Assembly (NCBI GenBank): GCA_030595925.1
Contig: JAUVLC010000041.1
Location: forward strand, 1 to 20,384
DNA length: 20,384 nt
Direction: 5' to 3'
Source of the DNA: Clostridia bacterium
Lineage (GTDB): Bacteria; CBDUZB01; JAGLHV01
Shown: piece by piece, positions 7,901 to 14,497 of the stretch
Layout of the letters: each line of letters starts with the position of its first letter
How positions within the stretch are numbered: the first letter of the stretch is position 1
Notes under the pieces: generated by a model
The model's database searches: none
Told to the model about the DNA's origin: nothing
What the model saw: the letters and a program-made list of their open reading frames with translations, nothing else
Made by a program: the position numbers and the translations under genes

Positions 7901-9168
7901 TCATCTCTAAACATATCCAGAAATCTAGCTTCCTGGGAAAAAGATTTGTGTATTTTTTTAACCGCAACGAATTTTTCCAGGTTTATTGCCCACGCTTTAT
8001 AAACAGAAGCAAATCCTCCTATTCCTATTTCTCTAATTATATGATATCTATTTCCACTTGTTTTCAAAAATTCTTTTGTTATTTGTTCAAGATTTTCTTT
8101 TGCTTCAATAGAAACAATCTCTTCACTTATTTCATCCTCTCTTTCTATTGCTTTTCCTATTGCCTCCTCTAATTGGCTGGCAGAAACAGGTTTTACTAAA
8201 CAGGCATTAGTATAATCTCTTATTTCCCCTTCCAACTTTTCCTTAGAAAAGGCATCAATTAGAATTATAAAATAAACGTCTTTATCAATATCCCTAAGTT
8301 CCTTAATTGTCGATAACCCATCCCCATCAGATAATTGATAATCAACGACTATCACATTGAAGAGAGTTTTACTAACCTTTTCAATAGCTTTTTCCCGGGT
8401 AGAAACACAACTAACAACACAGCCCTTCTTTCTTAAAATGTCAGATAAAAAGCCCATTGATTGGGGATCATTATCAACTATCAGTATATTTTCGCCTCCA
8501 TGCTTAAATTGATCAAAACCTTTTTCTTTTTTCTTATGCATTTTCTTCTCTTTAAACTCCTCAGCAATTTTTTTCTCTTCCTTTTTCTTTATCTCTTCCT
8601 CTTTCTTCTCCTCAGCGACTTTCTTCGCTTCCTCTTCTTTCCTGCGTATCTCTTCCTCTTTCTTCTCCTCAGCTACTTTCTTTGCTTCCTCTTCTTTCCT
8701 GCGTATCTCTTCCTGCTTCTTCTCTTCAGCTACTTTTTTCGCTTCCTCTTCTATCCTGCTAATTTCTTCTTCTTTTCGTTTCTCAGAAAATTCGCCCTTT
8801 TCCTCTTTTTGTTTCATTGATTCTTTCTTGAGCATTTCAAAAAGGTTGCCTTTTTTATTATCTTCTTTTTTTTCTTTCTCCAGTTCTATAGATATTTCCA
8901 TTTTTTTTTGTTCTTCATCCATCTGTCCCATTTCTCGGTCCCTCTCATTTTCTTCCTCTAATCCCGGTATCGGCCTATCAGAAATACAACGATCACACTC
9001 AGAAAGAATACTATCCCGATCAATTTTATATTTATCTCTCACTTCATCAATTATTGCCTCTCGCCCGGAAGAAATAGCAAAACAACATTCAAAGCAAACA
9101 TTACATTTAATAATCGGACATAAGATGACTCTATCTGTCTGCTTATTACATAACTTACACTTATCCAT
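4930..9168 (-). CDS. Membrane Ser/Thr protein kinase with receiver, PEGA and TPR domains
   Basis: This 1412-aa protein is probably a Hanks-type kinase spanning the membrane once. Domains (residues from the chosen start): nine Cys in the first 61, including CKLC, CNVC and CDRC; a Lys/Glu coiled region with three 19-residue repeats at 137-193; a receiver domain at about 226-340 with D232, phospho-acceptor D276 and K326; a kinase domain at about 375-650 with glycine loop GIGGFASV (382-389), K404, HRDISPGN (510-517), DFG (530-532) and MSPEQ; a charged linker; a membrane helix at about 779-798; PEGA domains near 818-890, 911-975 and 1013-1078; two more beta domains to about 1233; and TPR-like repeats at 1242-1410. 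The catalytic residues appear intact. The ATG at 9168 is chosen over one ten codons upstream because TTAGGAGGGAATGGG precedes it. It follows the PP2C gene by 53 bp, so the pair is probably co-transcribed. Confidence 0.9.
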   Translation of the reverse strand: MDKCKLCNKQTDRVILCPIIKCNVCFECCFAISSGREAIIDEVRDKYKIDRDSILSECDRCISDRPIPGLEEENERDREMGQMDEEQKKMEISIELEKEKKEDNKKGNLFEMLKKESMKQKEEKGEFSEKRKEEEISRIEEEAKKVAEEKKQEEIRRKEEEAKKVAEEKKEEEIRRKEEEAKKVAEEKKEEEIKKKEEKKIAEEFKEKKMHKKKEKGFDQFKHGGENILIVDNDPQSMGFLSDILRKKGCVVSCVSTREKAIEKVSKTLFNVIVVDYQLSDGDGLSTIKELRDIDKDVYFIILIDAFSKEKLEGEIRDYTNACLVKPVSASQLEEAIGKAIEREDEISEEIVSIEAKENLEQITKEFLKTSGNRYHIIREIGIGGFASVYKAWAINLEKFVAVKKIHKSFSQEARFLDMFRDEAVNSSKLEHENVVRVIDFLKTVNNIYYIIMEYVKGCNLFDLLEKCQKQDKKISFDLAAHTISEVLKGLKYAHSKVDEITGEPLGIVHRDISPGNIMIYFDGRIKITDFGIAKATTRYIAKAKKGALRGKVAYMSPEQATGDVELDYRSDIYSIGIVLYRLLTGQWPFEGTTDYDIWEKVKKGKVNLQLLKDVGVPDNLTRIVTKSLKKDREKRYQHDEDVFVDLQEYLHKRKKYSHMLQGEFREFIHENLKREIKKEEENSKKESNRSRRAAIEQETTVKKEVEVNDLPAKEKPSFVLPEIEEIKETQKEIKLEKSEGEKKIKKKVERKKVEVEGEAREKTVFDFVLDTANRYKKMIIRVSLGLLIGVIGFVALDTFQHWTSLGTKIYNFFWPPTLSIDTLPSGASVSLVNDNMKNVLKKNAFSPVYISKILPGNYTLILKKEGYNDIERRITVFGIEKGKQDIKLDGVDTADKDKKNKMNLIAIPFEIGLEISSLPEGAEIYIDGKKLPEKTPLIQNIKVGEHTVKLVMDGFNDLGNIEKVTMRGQCNINLVKDASDQEGIDRRYWDINSSVIDDGLLNYTLLGTFWKEISLDSSPPGAAIYVDDSKTAWGTTPQKISIKIGEYKIKLEKPDFSPWAGTIKVNAETEVSINPVLKKWVYFYAYGKGNNKKDINASVYIKGTKINGKKTPFKYPLLIKGYDVTFKKLPKYKSRSFKIDINDKKVVKAILKPQPILLKVVVKDIANEYDIHNAYILLNNKWVGQTNEKGVWKKILKAGKYKIKVGKQKEYEAVEVTKALNWGDKEVKIDVFLAVIFKNKEKLLEKGIAYYKKGKWVKASKTLNKLLKFNPTNKKALKYLAKVNREIAKKEAEEIKRKCKVLSSQAKEDFKDKRWLTAYDKYSQILSLGPDDKKIVNDSKRYVTYIDKIMDNIAQGVKPVDRSRDLFYAIGFCYYREGDFKRAISEWERVLSLDSGDTEIKEFIKKVKRKM
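8590..8760 (-). repeat. Three tandem 57-bp repeats inside the kinase gene
   Basis: Three consecutive in-frame 57-bp units encode copies of RRKEEEAKKVAEEKKEEEI, the first slightly diverged and a degenerate fourth following. The protein segment is a highly charged helix, likely a coiled coil or single alpha-helix separating the Cys-rich N-terminus from the receiver domain. Near-identical DNA between units suggests recent expansion or ongoing homogenisation, so copy number may vary between strains. Confidence 0.85.
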
Positions 9169-9221
9169 CCCATTCCCTCCTAATATTTTCACAAACACCT
9201 TATTAACTCAAACAGAATCTT

Positions 9222-10733
9222 TTATTCAATGACAATGCTTTTAATTTCATCCAGGGCAAGAGAAAAATTTTTTATCCACAAAATTTCGTTCCCTTTTGCA
9301 ATTTTAATAGAATGATTTCCTACTGCCAAATCTTTTGTTTGAATCACACGCAATTGTCCGATATCCAAACTTAATCGTTGATTATCTATATATATTTCCG
9401 CACCCGGAGGTAATTCCTTTTCAAATCCTAAAACAAAATTAATTTGTGCCTGAGGAACCAAGGTTTCACAAATCTTAATTTCATCATTCGCCACAACAAA
9501 TACATTGACACTTCCGTCCTTGTAATCAATCCTTTTCAGGGTTATTTTATAAGATTTTTCTCTCCTCTCCGGTAAACTTATTTCTGTAGGAGTTCTTTTT
9601 AATAATTTTAATCCATCGACAAATATTATCGCTCCAGGTGGAATAGAATTAATTTTCACCTTGCCGGAAATAATTTCTTCTTTAGTAAATGAAACATTTT
9701 TTACTTTTTCTTTTTTCTCAGGATTTTTCCACAACAAAACAACAAGTACCATTAAAAAACTAAGAAACAAAACAATCCCACTAAACAACAAAGGATTGTG
9801 CCATCTTTTTTTCTTATTTAATAATATCCCTATTTTTTCATCATCCGCTTCACTATACATCTTTGCCAATAATTCATCTTCCAATTGTAAAACCGCACTG
9901 TCTTCTTCGGGTATTATGATCATCGGTTCAAAAATATTGTTCTTTCGATTAATTATTCCCTTTTTATCATTTTTGATCATTAAAACCTCAACAGAAATAT
10001 TATCAGGACCTCCTTTTTCATTTGCTAAATCAATAAGCCTTTCACATAATAAATTTATATCTCCTTTTGATTCGACAACTATTCGACAAATTTCTTCATC
10101 TTCTACCACTGCAGTAAGACCATCGGAACAAAGAATAAACAAATCATTATTGAGAAGAGGTTCTATTTTTACATCTACCTTAACTGTTTGTTTTGTTCCC
10201 AGGGCACGTGTAATTACATTTTTTTGCTTAAAATTTTTAGCTTCTTCCTCATTTATTTCTCTATCTTGAAGTAGTTCATTAACCCATGAATGATCTTGCG
10301 TTAACCTTTCTATACTTCCTTTTCTTACTCTATAAATCCTACTATCACCTACATGTGCTATGCAAATATCATTCCCATCCAGAAACACTGACACAACAGT
10401 CGTTCCCATACCACGCAAATAAGGATATTTAACAGCAAGTCTAAATATTCGACGATTAGCAAGACGAATTGCTTCAACTAAATTGCATGCGTTAGGTGAA
10501 AGAGCAAACCCCTTCAACTCCGGACGTAAGGAGTAAAAATTTTCATTTTTTATTAGTTTTATATAATTTATAACTGTCTCTACCGCTACAGCACTGGCTA
10601 AATCGCCTGCCGCCTGCCCACCCATCCCATCACAAACAAGATAAAGGTCTTCTTTTGCATATTCCCCTATCATATCTTCATTTAAAGAACGTTTTTTTCC
10701 CACATCAGTTCTGGAAGCCATTCTCACCAACAT
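9222..10733 (-). CDS. Membrane-anchored PP2C Ser/Thr phosphatase with two PEGA domains
   Basis: This is a metal-dependent (PPM/PP2C) protein phosphatase of 503 aa, likely removing phosphates placed by the kinase encoded next to it. The catalytic domain covers residues 1-255, with the motifs RSLNED (15-20), CDGMGG (34-39), GMGTT (108-112), AHVGDSR (126-132), LCSDGL (201-206) and GGPDNIS (241-247), so the metal-binding aspartates are present. A charged linker leads to one membrane helix at about 314-335. Two PEGA-type beta domains follow, IPPGAIIFVDG at 364-374 and LPPGAEIYIDN at 441-451. The catalytic part should be cytoplasmic and the PEGA part extracytoplasmic. AAAGGAGAAG precedes the ATG. 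The kinase gene follows after 53 bp. PP2C fused to PEGA domains is an uncommon layout as far as I know. Confidence 0.93.
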   Translation of the reverse strand: MLVRMASRTDVGKKRSLNEDMIGEYAKEDLYLVCDGMGGQAAGDLASAVAVETVINYIKLIKNENFYSLRPELKGFALSPNACNLVEAIRLANRRIFRLAVKYPYLRGMGTTVVSVFLDGNDICIAHVGDSRIYRVRKGSIERLTQDHSWVNELLQDREINEEEAKNFKQKNVITRALGTKQTVKVDVKIEPLLNNDLFILCSDGLTAVVEDEEICRIVVESKGDINLLCERLIDLANEKGGPDNISVEVLMIKNDKKGIINRKNNIFEPMIIIPEEDSAVLQLEDELLAKMYSEADDEKIGILLNKKKRWHNPLLFSGIVLFLSFLMVLVVLLWKNPEKKEKVKNVSFTKEEIISGKVKINSIPPGAIIFVDGLKLLKRTPTEISLPERREKSYKITLKRIDYKDGSVNVFVVANDEIKICETLVPQAQINFVLGFEKELPPGAEIYIDNQRLSLDIGQLRVIQTKDLAVGNHSIKIAKGNEILWIKNFSLALDEIKSIVIE

Positions 10734-10801
10734 AAAATCTTCTCCTTTTATACTATTTAACCATTAACTTCTATTTAAAAAAATTTAACTCAATGAGACT
10801 T

Positions 10802-10833
10802 AGAGTTTTTGTCAGCATAGCTGAAAAAACTCT
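10802..10833. repeat. Hairpin-forming inverted repeat upstream of the PP2C gene
   Basis: AGAGTTTTTGTCAGC (10802-10816) pairs with GCTGAAAAAACTCT (10820-10833) around a three-base loop, with one bulged G. The stem is about 14 bp. No T tract follows on either strand, so it does not look like a standard intrinsic terminator. It shares the core TCAGCATA with the palindromic repeats just downstream in coordinate. Confidence 0.7.
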
Positions 10834-10863
10834 GTAGTAGAATTAACCCTGATAACTTTAGCT

Positions 10864-10927
10864 GAGTTTATCCTGAGCACTTCGCTTTGCTCAGCATAAA
10901 CTCAATCAAAGGGCTCAGCATAAACTC
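10864..10927. repeat. REP-like palindromic repeat with an extra direct copy of one arm
   Basis: GAGTTTATCCTGAGCA (10864-10879) and TGCTCAGCATAAACTC (10888-10903) form a 16-bp stem with a single C-C mismatch and an eight-base loop. The arm GCTCAGCATAAACTC at 10889-10903 is repeated exactly at 10913-10927, and a short TCCCT/AGGGA hairpin follows at 10926-10938. The composition is more GC-rich than its surroundings. The core (GAGTTTATCCTGAGC) resembles interspersed intergenic palindromes common in environmental genomes; that comparison is from memory. It fills much of the 339-bp gap between the FHA and PP2C genes. Confidence 0.75.
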
Positions 10928-10971
10928 CCTTGCAGGGAACTGAATGGTCTCGAATTTAATTATACCGTATC

Positions 10972-11076
10972 TTACTGCTTAAAAGTTATGTGGGATAAAT
11001 CTTCAATTTCCCGCAATTTGCTAAGAGACAGTTGATTTCCTTTAAACAATGTCCTAATTTTATCCAATAGAATCAT
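10972..11076 (-). CDS. Small ORF (34 aa) overlapping the FHA gene stop
   Basis: A 34-codon frame starts with an ATG that shares four bases (ATGA) with the stop codon of the FHA/propeller gene. The upstream AAAAGGGGA would serve as a very close ribosome binding site, so expression could depend on translational coupling. The peptide begins MILLDKIRTLFKG, is mostly helical-looking and mixed-charge, and has no signal peptide or membrane segment. No family is recognised. It ends just before the palindromic repeat cluster and may be a real small protein, a remnant of a longer gene broken by the repeat insertion, or chance. Confidence 0.35.
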   Translation of the reverse strand: MILLDKIRTLFKGNQLSLSKLREIEDLSHITFKQ

Positions 11077-13328
11077 TCCCCTTTTCCTTTTTTTTCAAAT
11101 AAAATGGGAGGCCTTTTTTCTTTTTTTCTTTTCATAATAAACAAGTTAGCAAAGACCGTTATTAATACTAAAAAAAATCCTTCCGTAAATTTAATAATAA
11201 AAGGAAGTACTTTGTTTTCAAAAGAATACCTTCCCGAATGCCGTGGATTGGAATGGAACATCGGCCAAACCAACTGGTTTTTAAATACTTTTGTGTTAGT
11301 TGAATAAACCCCTATTTTATTATCCATACGACTACACACAATATCAAGATAGCCATTTCCATTCACATCCCCTACCACAGGAGAAGAAGTGATGGGAATA
11401 GATGAAATTTTTTCTTGAAATAAAAGACGGTTTACCCTATCAGGAAGATTAGTTCTTCCTCTCAAAATATATAAATTGCCGTCTTCATTACCAATTATTA
11501 TATCTGCTATTCCATCTTTATCCATATCAGCTAATGCAGGCGAAGAAATTATTCTATTTTCTATCCCTGTATCATATTTCCAGAGAAGCTCTCCGGAACT
11601 ACCCTTTATTGCAAATATACACCCATTACAACTAGCAACAACAATATCCAGGTTGTTATCTCCGTCTAAATCCGTTAAAACCGGTGAAGAATAATAAAAA
11701 GGAGAAATTTTTTCCGAAATAGGTTCGATATAATAAGGATCCCAGAGCAATTCTTTAACATCCCCTCTCACCACTGATACATAATATTGTTTATCGGCAA
11801 TTACAATGTCCGGAACTTGATCTCCGTCTAAGTCCCCCTCGGCTGCCGTAGGAGTTATTTCGTTAAGTGGTAAATAAATACCTAAATTTTTATTTATCAC
11901 TTCCGTAAGATAAACAACATTTTCTATTTCCGATTCATTATCAAAAAAATACAATTTACCTTCAATAGTTCCAATAACCGTTCTTGCCTTTCCTCCATCT
12001 AAAAACACCATAGGTGAAGAATAAATATTCCCCACCACATTCCTTTCTTCTATTCTATTTTCATTAAGAGGAGAATAAATAAAATAAACTGTTCCCTGTT
12101 CAGAACAAATTACTACATCCAACCAGCCATCCTGATTTAAATCATACACTACAGGTGAAGAACGTAAATCCCCCCCTAATATTTCACTTTTATAAATCAA
12201 TTTACCCGTAGGTCCATCTATAATGTAAAGGCAAGAGTCATTCGAACCAATAACAATATCTTTAGCCCCATCTCCATTTATATCTACTATTGAAGGGGAT
12301 GATATTATTTTAGTCCCTATTCTAAAAGGCTCTTCCCATATTTTTTCTCCTGTTTTGCCATTCCAGGCATAAAGATATCCACCTGTTGTAGCAAGAATAA
12401 CTTCATTTTTTGTATTTCCGGTCAAATCTCCTATTCCCGGAGAAGAAGTAATTGCATAAACATCCTCCGAAGAAAAATAATCGGGAGTTTGCTGTAAAAT
12501 CTCCCTTTCTTCATCCGTTTTGAAAGTCACAAGGAGCCTCATAGAAAACACATCAGGTTTGCTTTTGATTATACCGTACCCTCTCATTCCATAAAAAAAC
12601 AAAAACAATCCCGCTAAAATAAGTGCTCCCGATAAAGCCTTAAAAAAAGGATTCTTAAATCTAACTAAAAAAATCCCCGCACTTTTAGGAGGGGAATAGT
12701 CATTACTTTCTTCCTCTACAAACCTGAAAATCGTACGGCCAATTAAAATTTCGTCCTTAGGTTGCAAAACAATTGCTTCATCTTCCCCTACTTCTTTTTT
12801 ATTAACAAATGTCCTATTTCTACTTCTTTTATCGGTTAAAACATATTGACCGTCCTGAAAAGTAATAGTCGAATGTCTTCGTGAAACACTGGGATCAACA
12901 TTTCCCCAAAGAATAACTTCATTAAAAACATCACTCCTTCCTATTCTTGTTTCACCGTGTTCTAACTCATACTTTTTGCCTTCGAAAGCGCCATAAATAC
13001 CCAATAAATTATATGATTTTGATTCCTTTTTTCTCCTTTGAACTTTTTCTCTTAAAAACAAAGAATAATGGCCTATCCCAACTTCATCATTAACCCTCAA
13101 AGGACAGGTTTCTATTTTTTTTCCGTTTACCATTGTTCCATAAGCAGTTTTTAAATCCTGAACGACAAACCCATCGCCTTCTTTTTTTACTATACAATGC
13201 TGCAAGGAAACAACCTTATCCTCAATTTGAATATCACATTCTTCAGCATTACCTATAACAATCTGCCGATCACGCAAAATACATTCCAAAATAATTTCTG
13301 CTTTCTTTTTTAACACTAATTTAAACAT
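11073..13328 (-). CDS. Twin-FHA membrane protein with FG-GAP/VCBS beta-propeller
   Basis: This 751-aa protein joins phosphothreonine-binding domains to an extracytoplasmic propeller. FHA1 spans about 1-95 and FHA2 about 105-205; FHA2 has the full pattern RIGRS (128-132), SRRHS (149-153) and NRTFVN (171-176), while FHA1 is more diverged (IVIGNAEE, SLQH, TMVNGK). A membrane helix lies at about 228-248. Eight FG-GAP-like repeats follow between 293 and 677, most starting SSP and many carrying acidic calcium-type loops such as DINGDGAKD, DLDGDQVPD and DVNGNGYLD. WPMFHSNPRHSG (688-699) resembles a motif common at the ends of such propellers. A second helix (about 708-732) returns the Lys-rich tail to the cytoplasm. 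AGGGGGA precedes the ATG. It lies between the SLH gene and the PP2C-kinase pair, so its FHA domains probably read kinase output. Confidence 0.92.
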   Translation of the reverse strand: MFKLVLKKKAEIILECILRDRQIVIGNAEECDIQIEDKVVSLQHCIVKKEGDGFVVQDLKTAYGTMVNGKKIETCPLRVNDEVGIGHYSLFLREKVQRRKKESKSYNLLGIYGAFEGKKYELEHGETRIGRSDVFNEVILWGNVDPSVSRRHSTITFQDGQYVLTDKRSRNRTFVNKKEVGEDEAIVLQPKDEILIGRTIFRFVEEESNDYSPPKSAGIFLVRFKNPFFKALSGALILAGLFLFFYGMRGYGIIKSKPDVFSMRLLVTFKTDEEREILQQTPDYFSSEDVYAITSSPGIGDLTGNTKNEVILATTGGYLYAWNGKTGEKIWEEPFRIGTKIISSPSIVDINGDGAKDIVIGSNDSCLYIIDGPTGKLIYKSEILGGDLRSSPVVYDLNQDGWLDVVICSEQGTVYFIYSPLNENRIEERNVVGNIYSSPMVFLDGGKARTVIGTIEGKLYFFDNESEIENVVYLTEVINKNLGIYLPLNEITPTAAEGDLDGDQVPDIVIADKQYYVSVVRGDVKELLWDPYYIEPISEKISPFYYSSPVLTDLDGDNNLDIVVASCNGCIFAIKGSSGELLWKYDTGIENRIISSPALADMDKDGIADIIIGNEDGNLYILRGRTNLPDRVNRLLFQEKISSIPITSSPVVGDVNGNGYLDIVCSRMDNKIGVYSTNTKVFKNQLVWPMFHSNPRHSGRYSFENKVLPFIIKFTEGFFLVLITVFANLFIMKRKKEKRPPILFEKKGKGE

Positions 13329-13388
13329 TAATCCCCCTGCTTCTTTAAAAAATAACTGTCTTTAAATATTTTTTTATAAACATTATTT

Positions 13389-14255
13389 TCATTTTCTCTT
13401 TTTAGCATTAATTTTGCGAACCTGTCTATCTAAAACTTTTTTGACTTTGCGGGAATTTTTAAGCATATTGGCAAACATATCCTCTCCTATCTCTTCACTA
13501 AGTTCTTCCAATAAATTCATTTTTTCTTTCACCGCAATAAATTCCGCCTGTATCTTTTTAGGAATAGGAATGTTGCCCATTAATCGAGGCAAATCCTTCT
13601 TGATTTCTTTAATAATTTTTTTCATATCCACTGTGCCTCTTACCCTGCTTGATGATGAAGAACCCTTATCCAATACTTCACAAACTTCTTTTCTTATCAC
13701 CATTTTAACCTGGGGAGAAGTACGAATAATCCGGGCAATTGCCCCCACACTGGTCTTTCCTCCACTTTTTCCTGCACTTAAAGAATCCACTTTTTCTTCT
13801 AATAAGTCAAACCTCTCTTCAGTTTTTTGAGTTAAAGACCCGCCTTTTGCCAATAAAGGTAATTCTTTTCTAATTTTAGATAGTATTATATTCATATTTC
13901 CTTTACCCACTCCACCTTTTTGCAAAACAGCCAGCTGCTGTTTTGTTTTATTTAATTGGGCAGTTAAACTACGCATTTTTTTGTCCAATACTCTCTGATA
14001 TTCCATTAAGGTACGGGTAAATTTATCATACTCATAAAGAGCCATAATCAAATCTTCTCTTTTTATTGTTGCTGTCGGACGAAAATACCCTTTTCCATAT
14101 TTGCCAATAAACCCATTTAATACTCCGTTTGTTTTAAAATTTTTAATTACATTTTTAACCTTAGGGCTCACGTCTTTATACTCCTGAGCATTAAGTCTAA
14201 TTGGTACACCCACCAAACTTAACACAATCGCTGTCTTTAATATCATTTGTTTCAT
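13389..14255 (-). CDS. Secreted SLH-domain coiled-coil protein with internal duplication
   Basis: This is a 288-aa envelope protein of unknown specific function. It starts with a signal peptide (about 1-23, ending RLNA before QEYKDV). One S-layer homology domain follows (about 25-75: YKDVSP, NGVLNGFIGKYGKGYFRPTATIKREDL), a type known to bind cell-wall polymers. Residues 78-112 look like a coiled coil. The remainder contains two related segments. IRKELPLL...ERFDLLEEKVDSL (about 128-159) matches IKKDLPRL...AEFIAVKEKMNLL (about 218-249), and SPQVKMVIRKEVCEVLD (180-196) matches SRKVKKVLDRQVRKI (268-282). AGGGGG precedes the ATG, and a clear promoter lies just upstream, making this the first gene of the signalling cluster. 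It is a candidate wall anchor or ligand for the sensors that follow. Confidence 0.8.
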   Translation of the reverse strand: MKQMILKTAIVLSLVGVPIRLNAQEYKDVSPKVKNVIKNFKTNGVLNGFIGKYGKGYFRPTATIKREDLIMALYEYDKFTRTLMEYQRVLDKKMRSLTAQLNKTKQQLAVLQKGGVGKGNMNIILSKIRKELPLLAKGGSLTQKTEERFDLLEEKVDSLSAGKSGGKTSVGAIARIIRTSPQVKMVIRKEVCEVLDKGSSSSSRVRGTVDMKKIIKEIKKDLPRLMGNIPIPKKIQAEFIAVKEKMNLLEELSEEIGEDMFANMLKNSRKVKKVLDRQVRKINAKKRK

Positions 14256-14292
14256 TTATTTTTACCCCCTCTATTTAAATTAATTCTTTTTA

Positions 14293-14321
14293 AAAGTACC
14301 ACAAATACATTTTTTTGTCAA
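14293..14321 (-). promoter_or_regulatory. Promoter upstream of the SLH-FHA signalling genes
   Basis: On the minus strand a consensus TTGACA (14321-14316) lies 17 bases from TACTTT (14298-14293). The -35 element is perfect and the spacing optimal, but the -10 element is weak (three of six). The predicted start near 14286 gives a leader of about 30 nt ending in the AGGGGGT ribosome binding site of the SLH gene. It is the best promoter candidate in the 242-bp gap. Confidence 0.5.
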
Positions 14322-14497
14322 TTAGATTTTCCTTATTAAACTATCATTGGTAAATTATTATACAAACTGATATCGCTAATAACAACATATTCTCTTAATA
14401 CTCTCCAAAACGACATCCTTACTTTTTCTTTTCAAAATTCTTATTAATCTTTTTATACACAATATTTTTTTTGCATATTACAAAAAATTATTTAATT

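Noticed and set aside
8590-8760. Tandem repeats considered as a CRISPR array
   Set aside because: The units are contiguous, in frame and coding, with no spacers.
9169-9198. Upstream ATG as the kinase start
   Set aside because: A strong AGGAGGG site sits between the two ATGs and serves the downstream one; the ten extra residues would include the ribosome binding site itself.
8461-9232. Open plus-strand frames opposite the kinase N-terminal region
   Set aside because: They are low-complexity Phe/Leu/Ser-rich reverse readings of the Lys/Glu coiled region and lack ribosome binding sites.
9661-10269. A 202-codon plus-strand open frame opposite the PP2C gene
   Set aside because: The minus strand encodes an intact PP2C with all motifs; the plus frame is Ser/Phe/Ile-rich with no recognisable domain or ribosome binding site.
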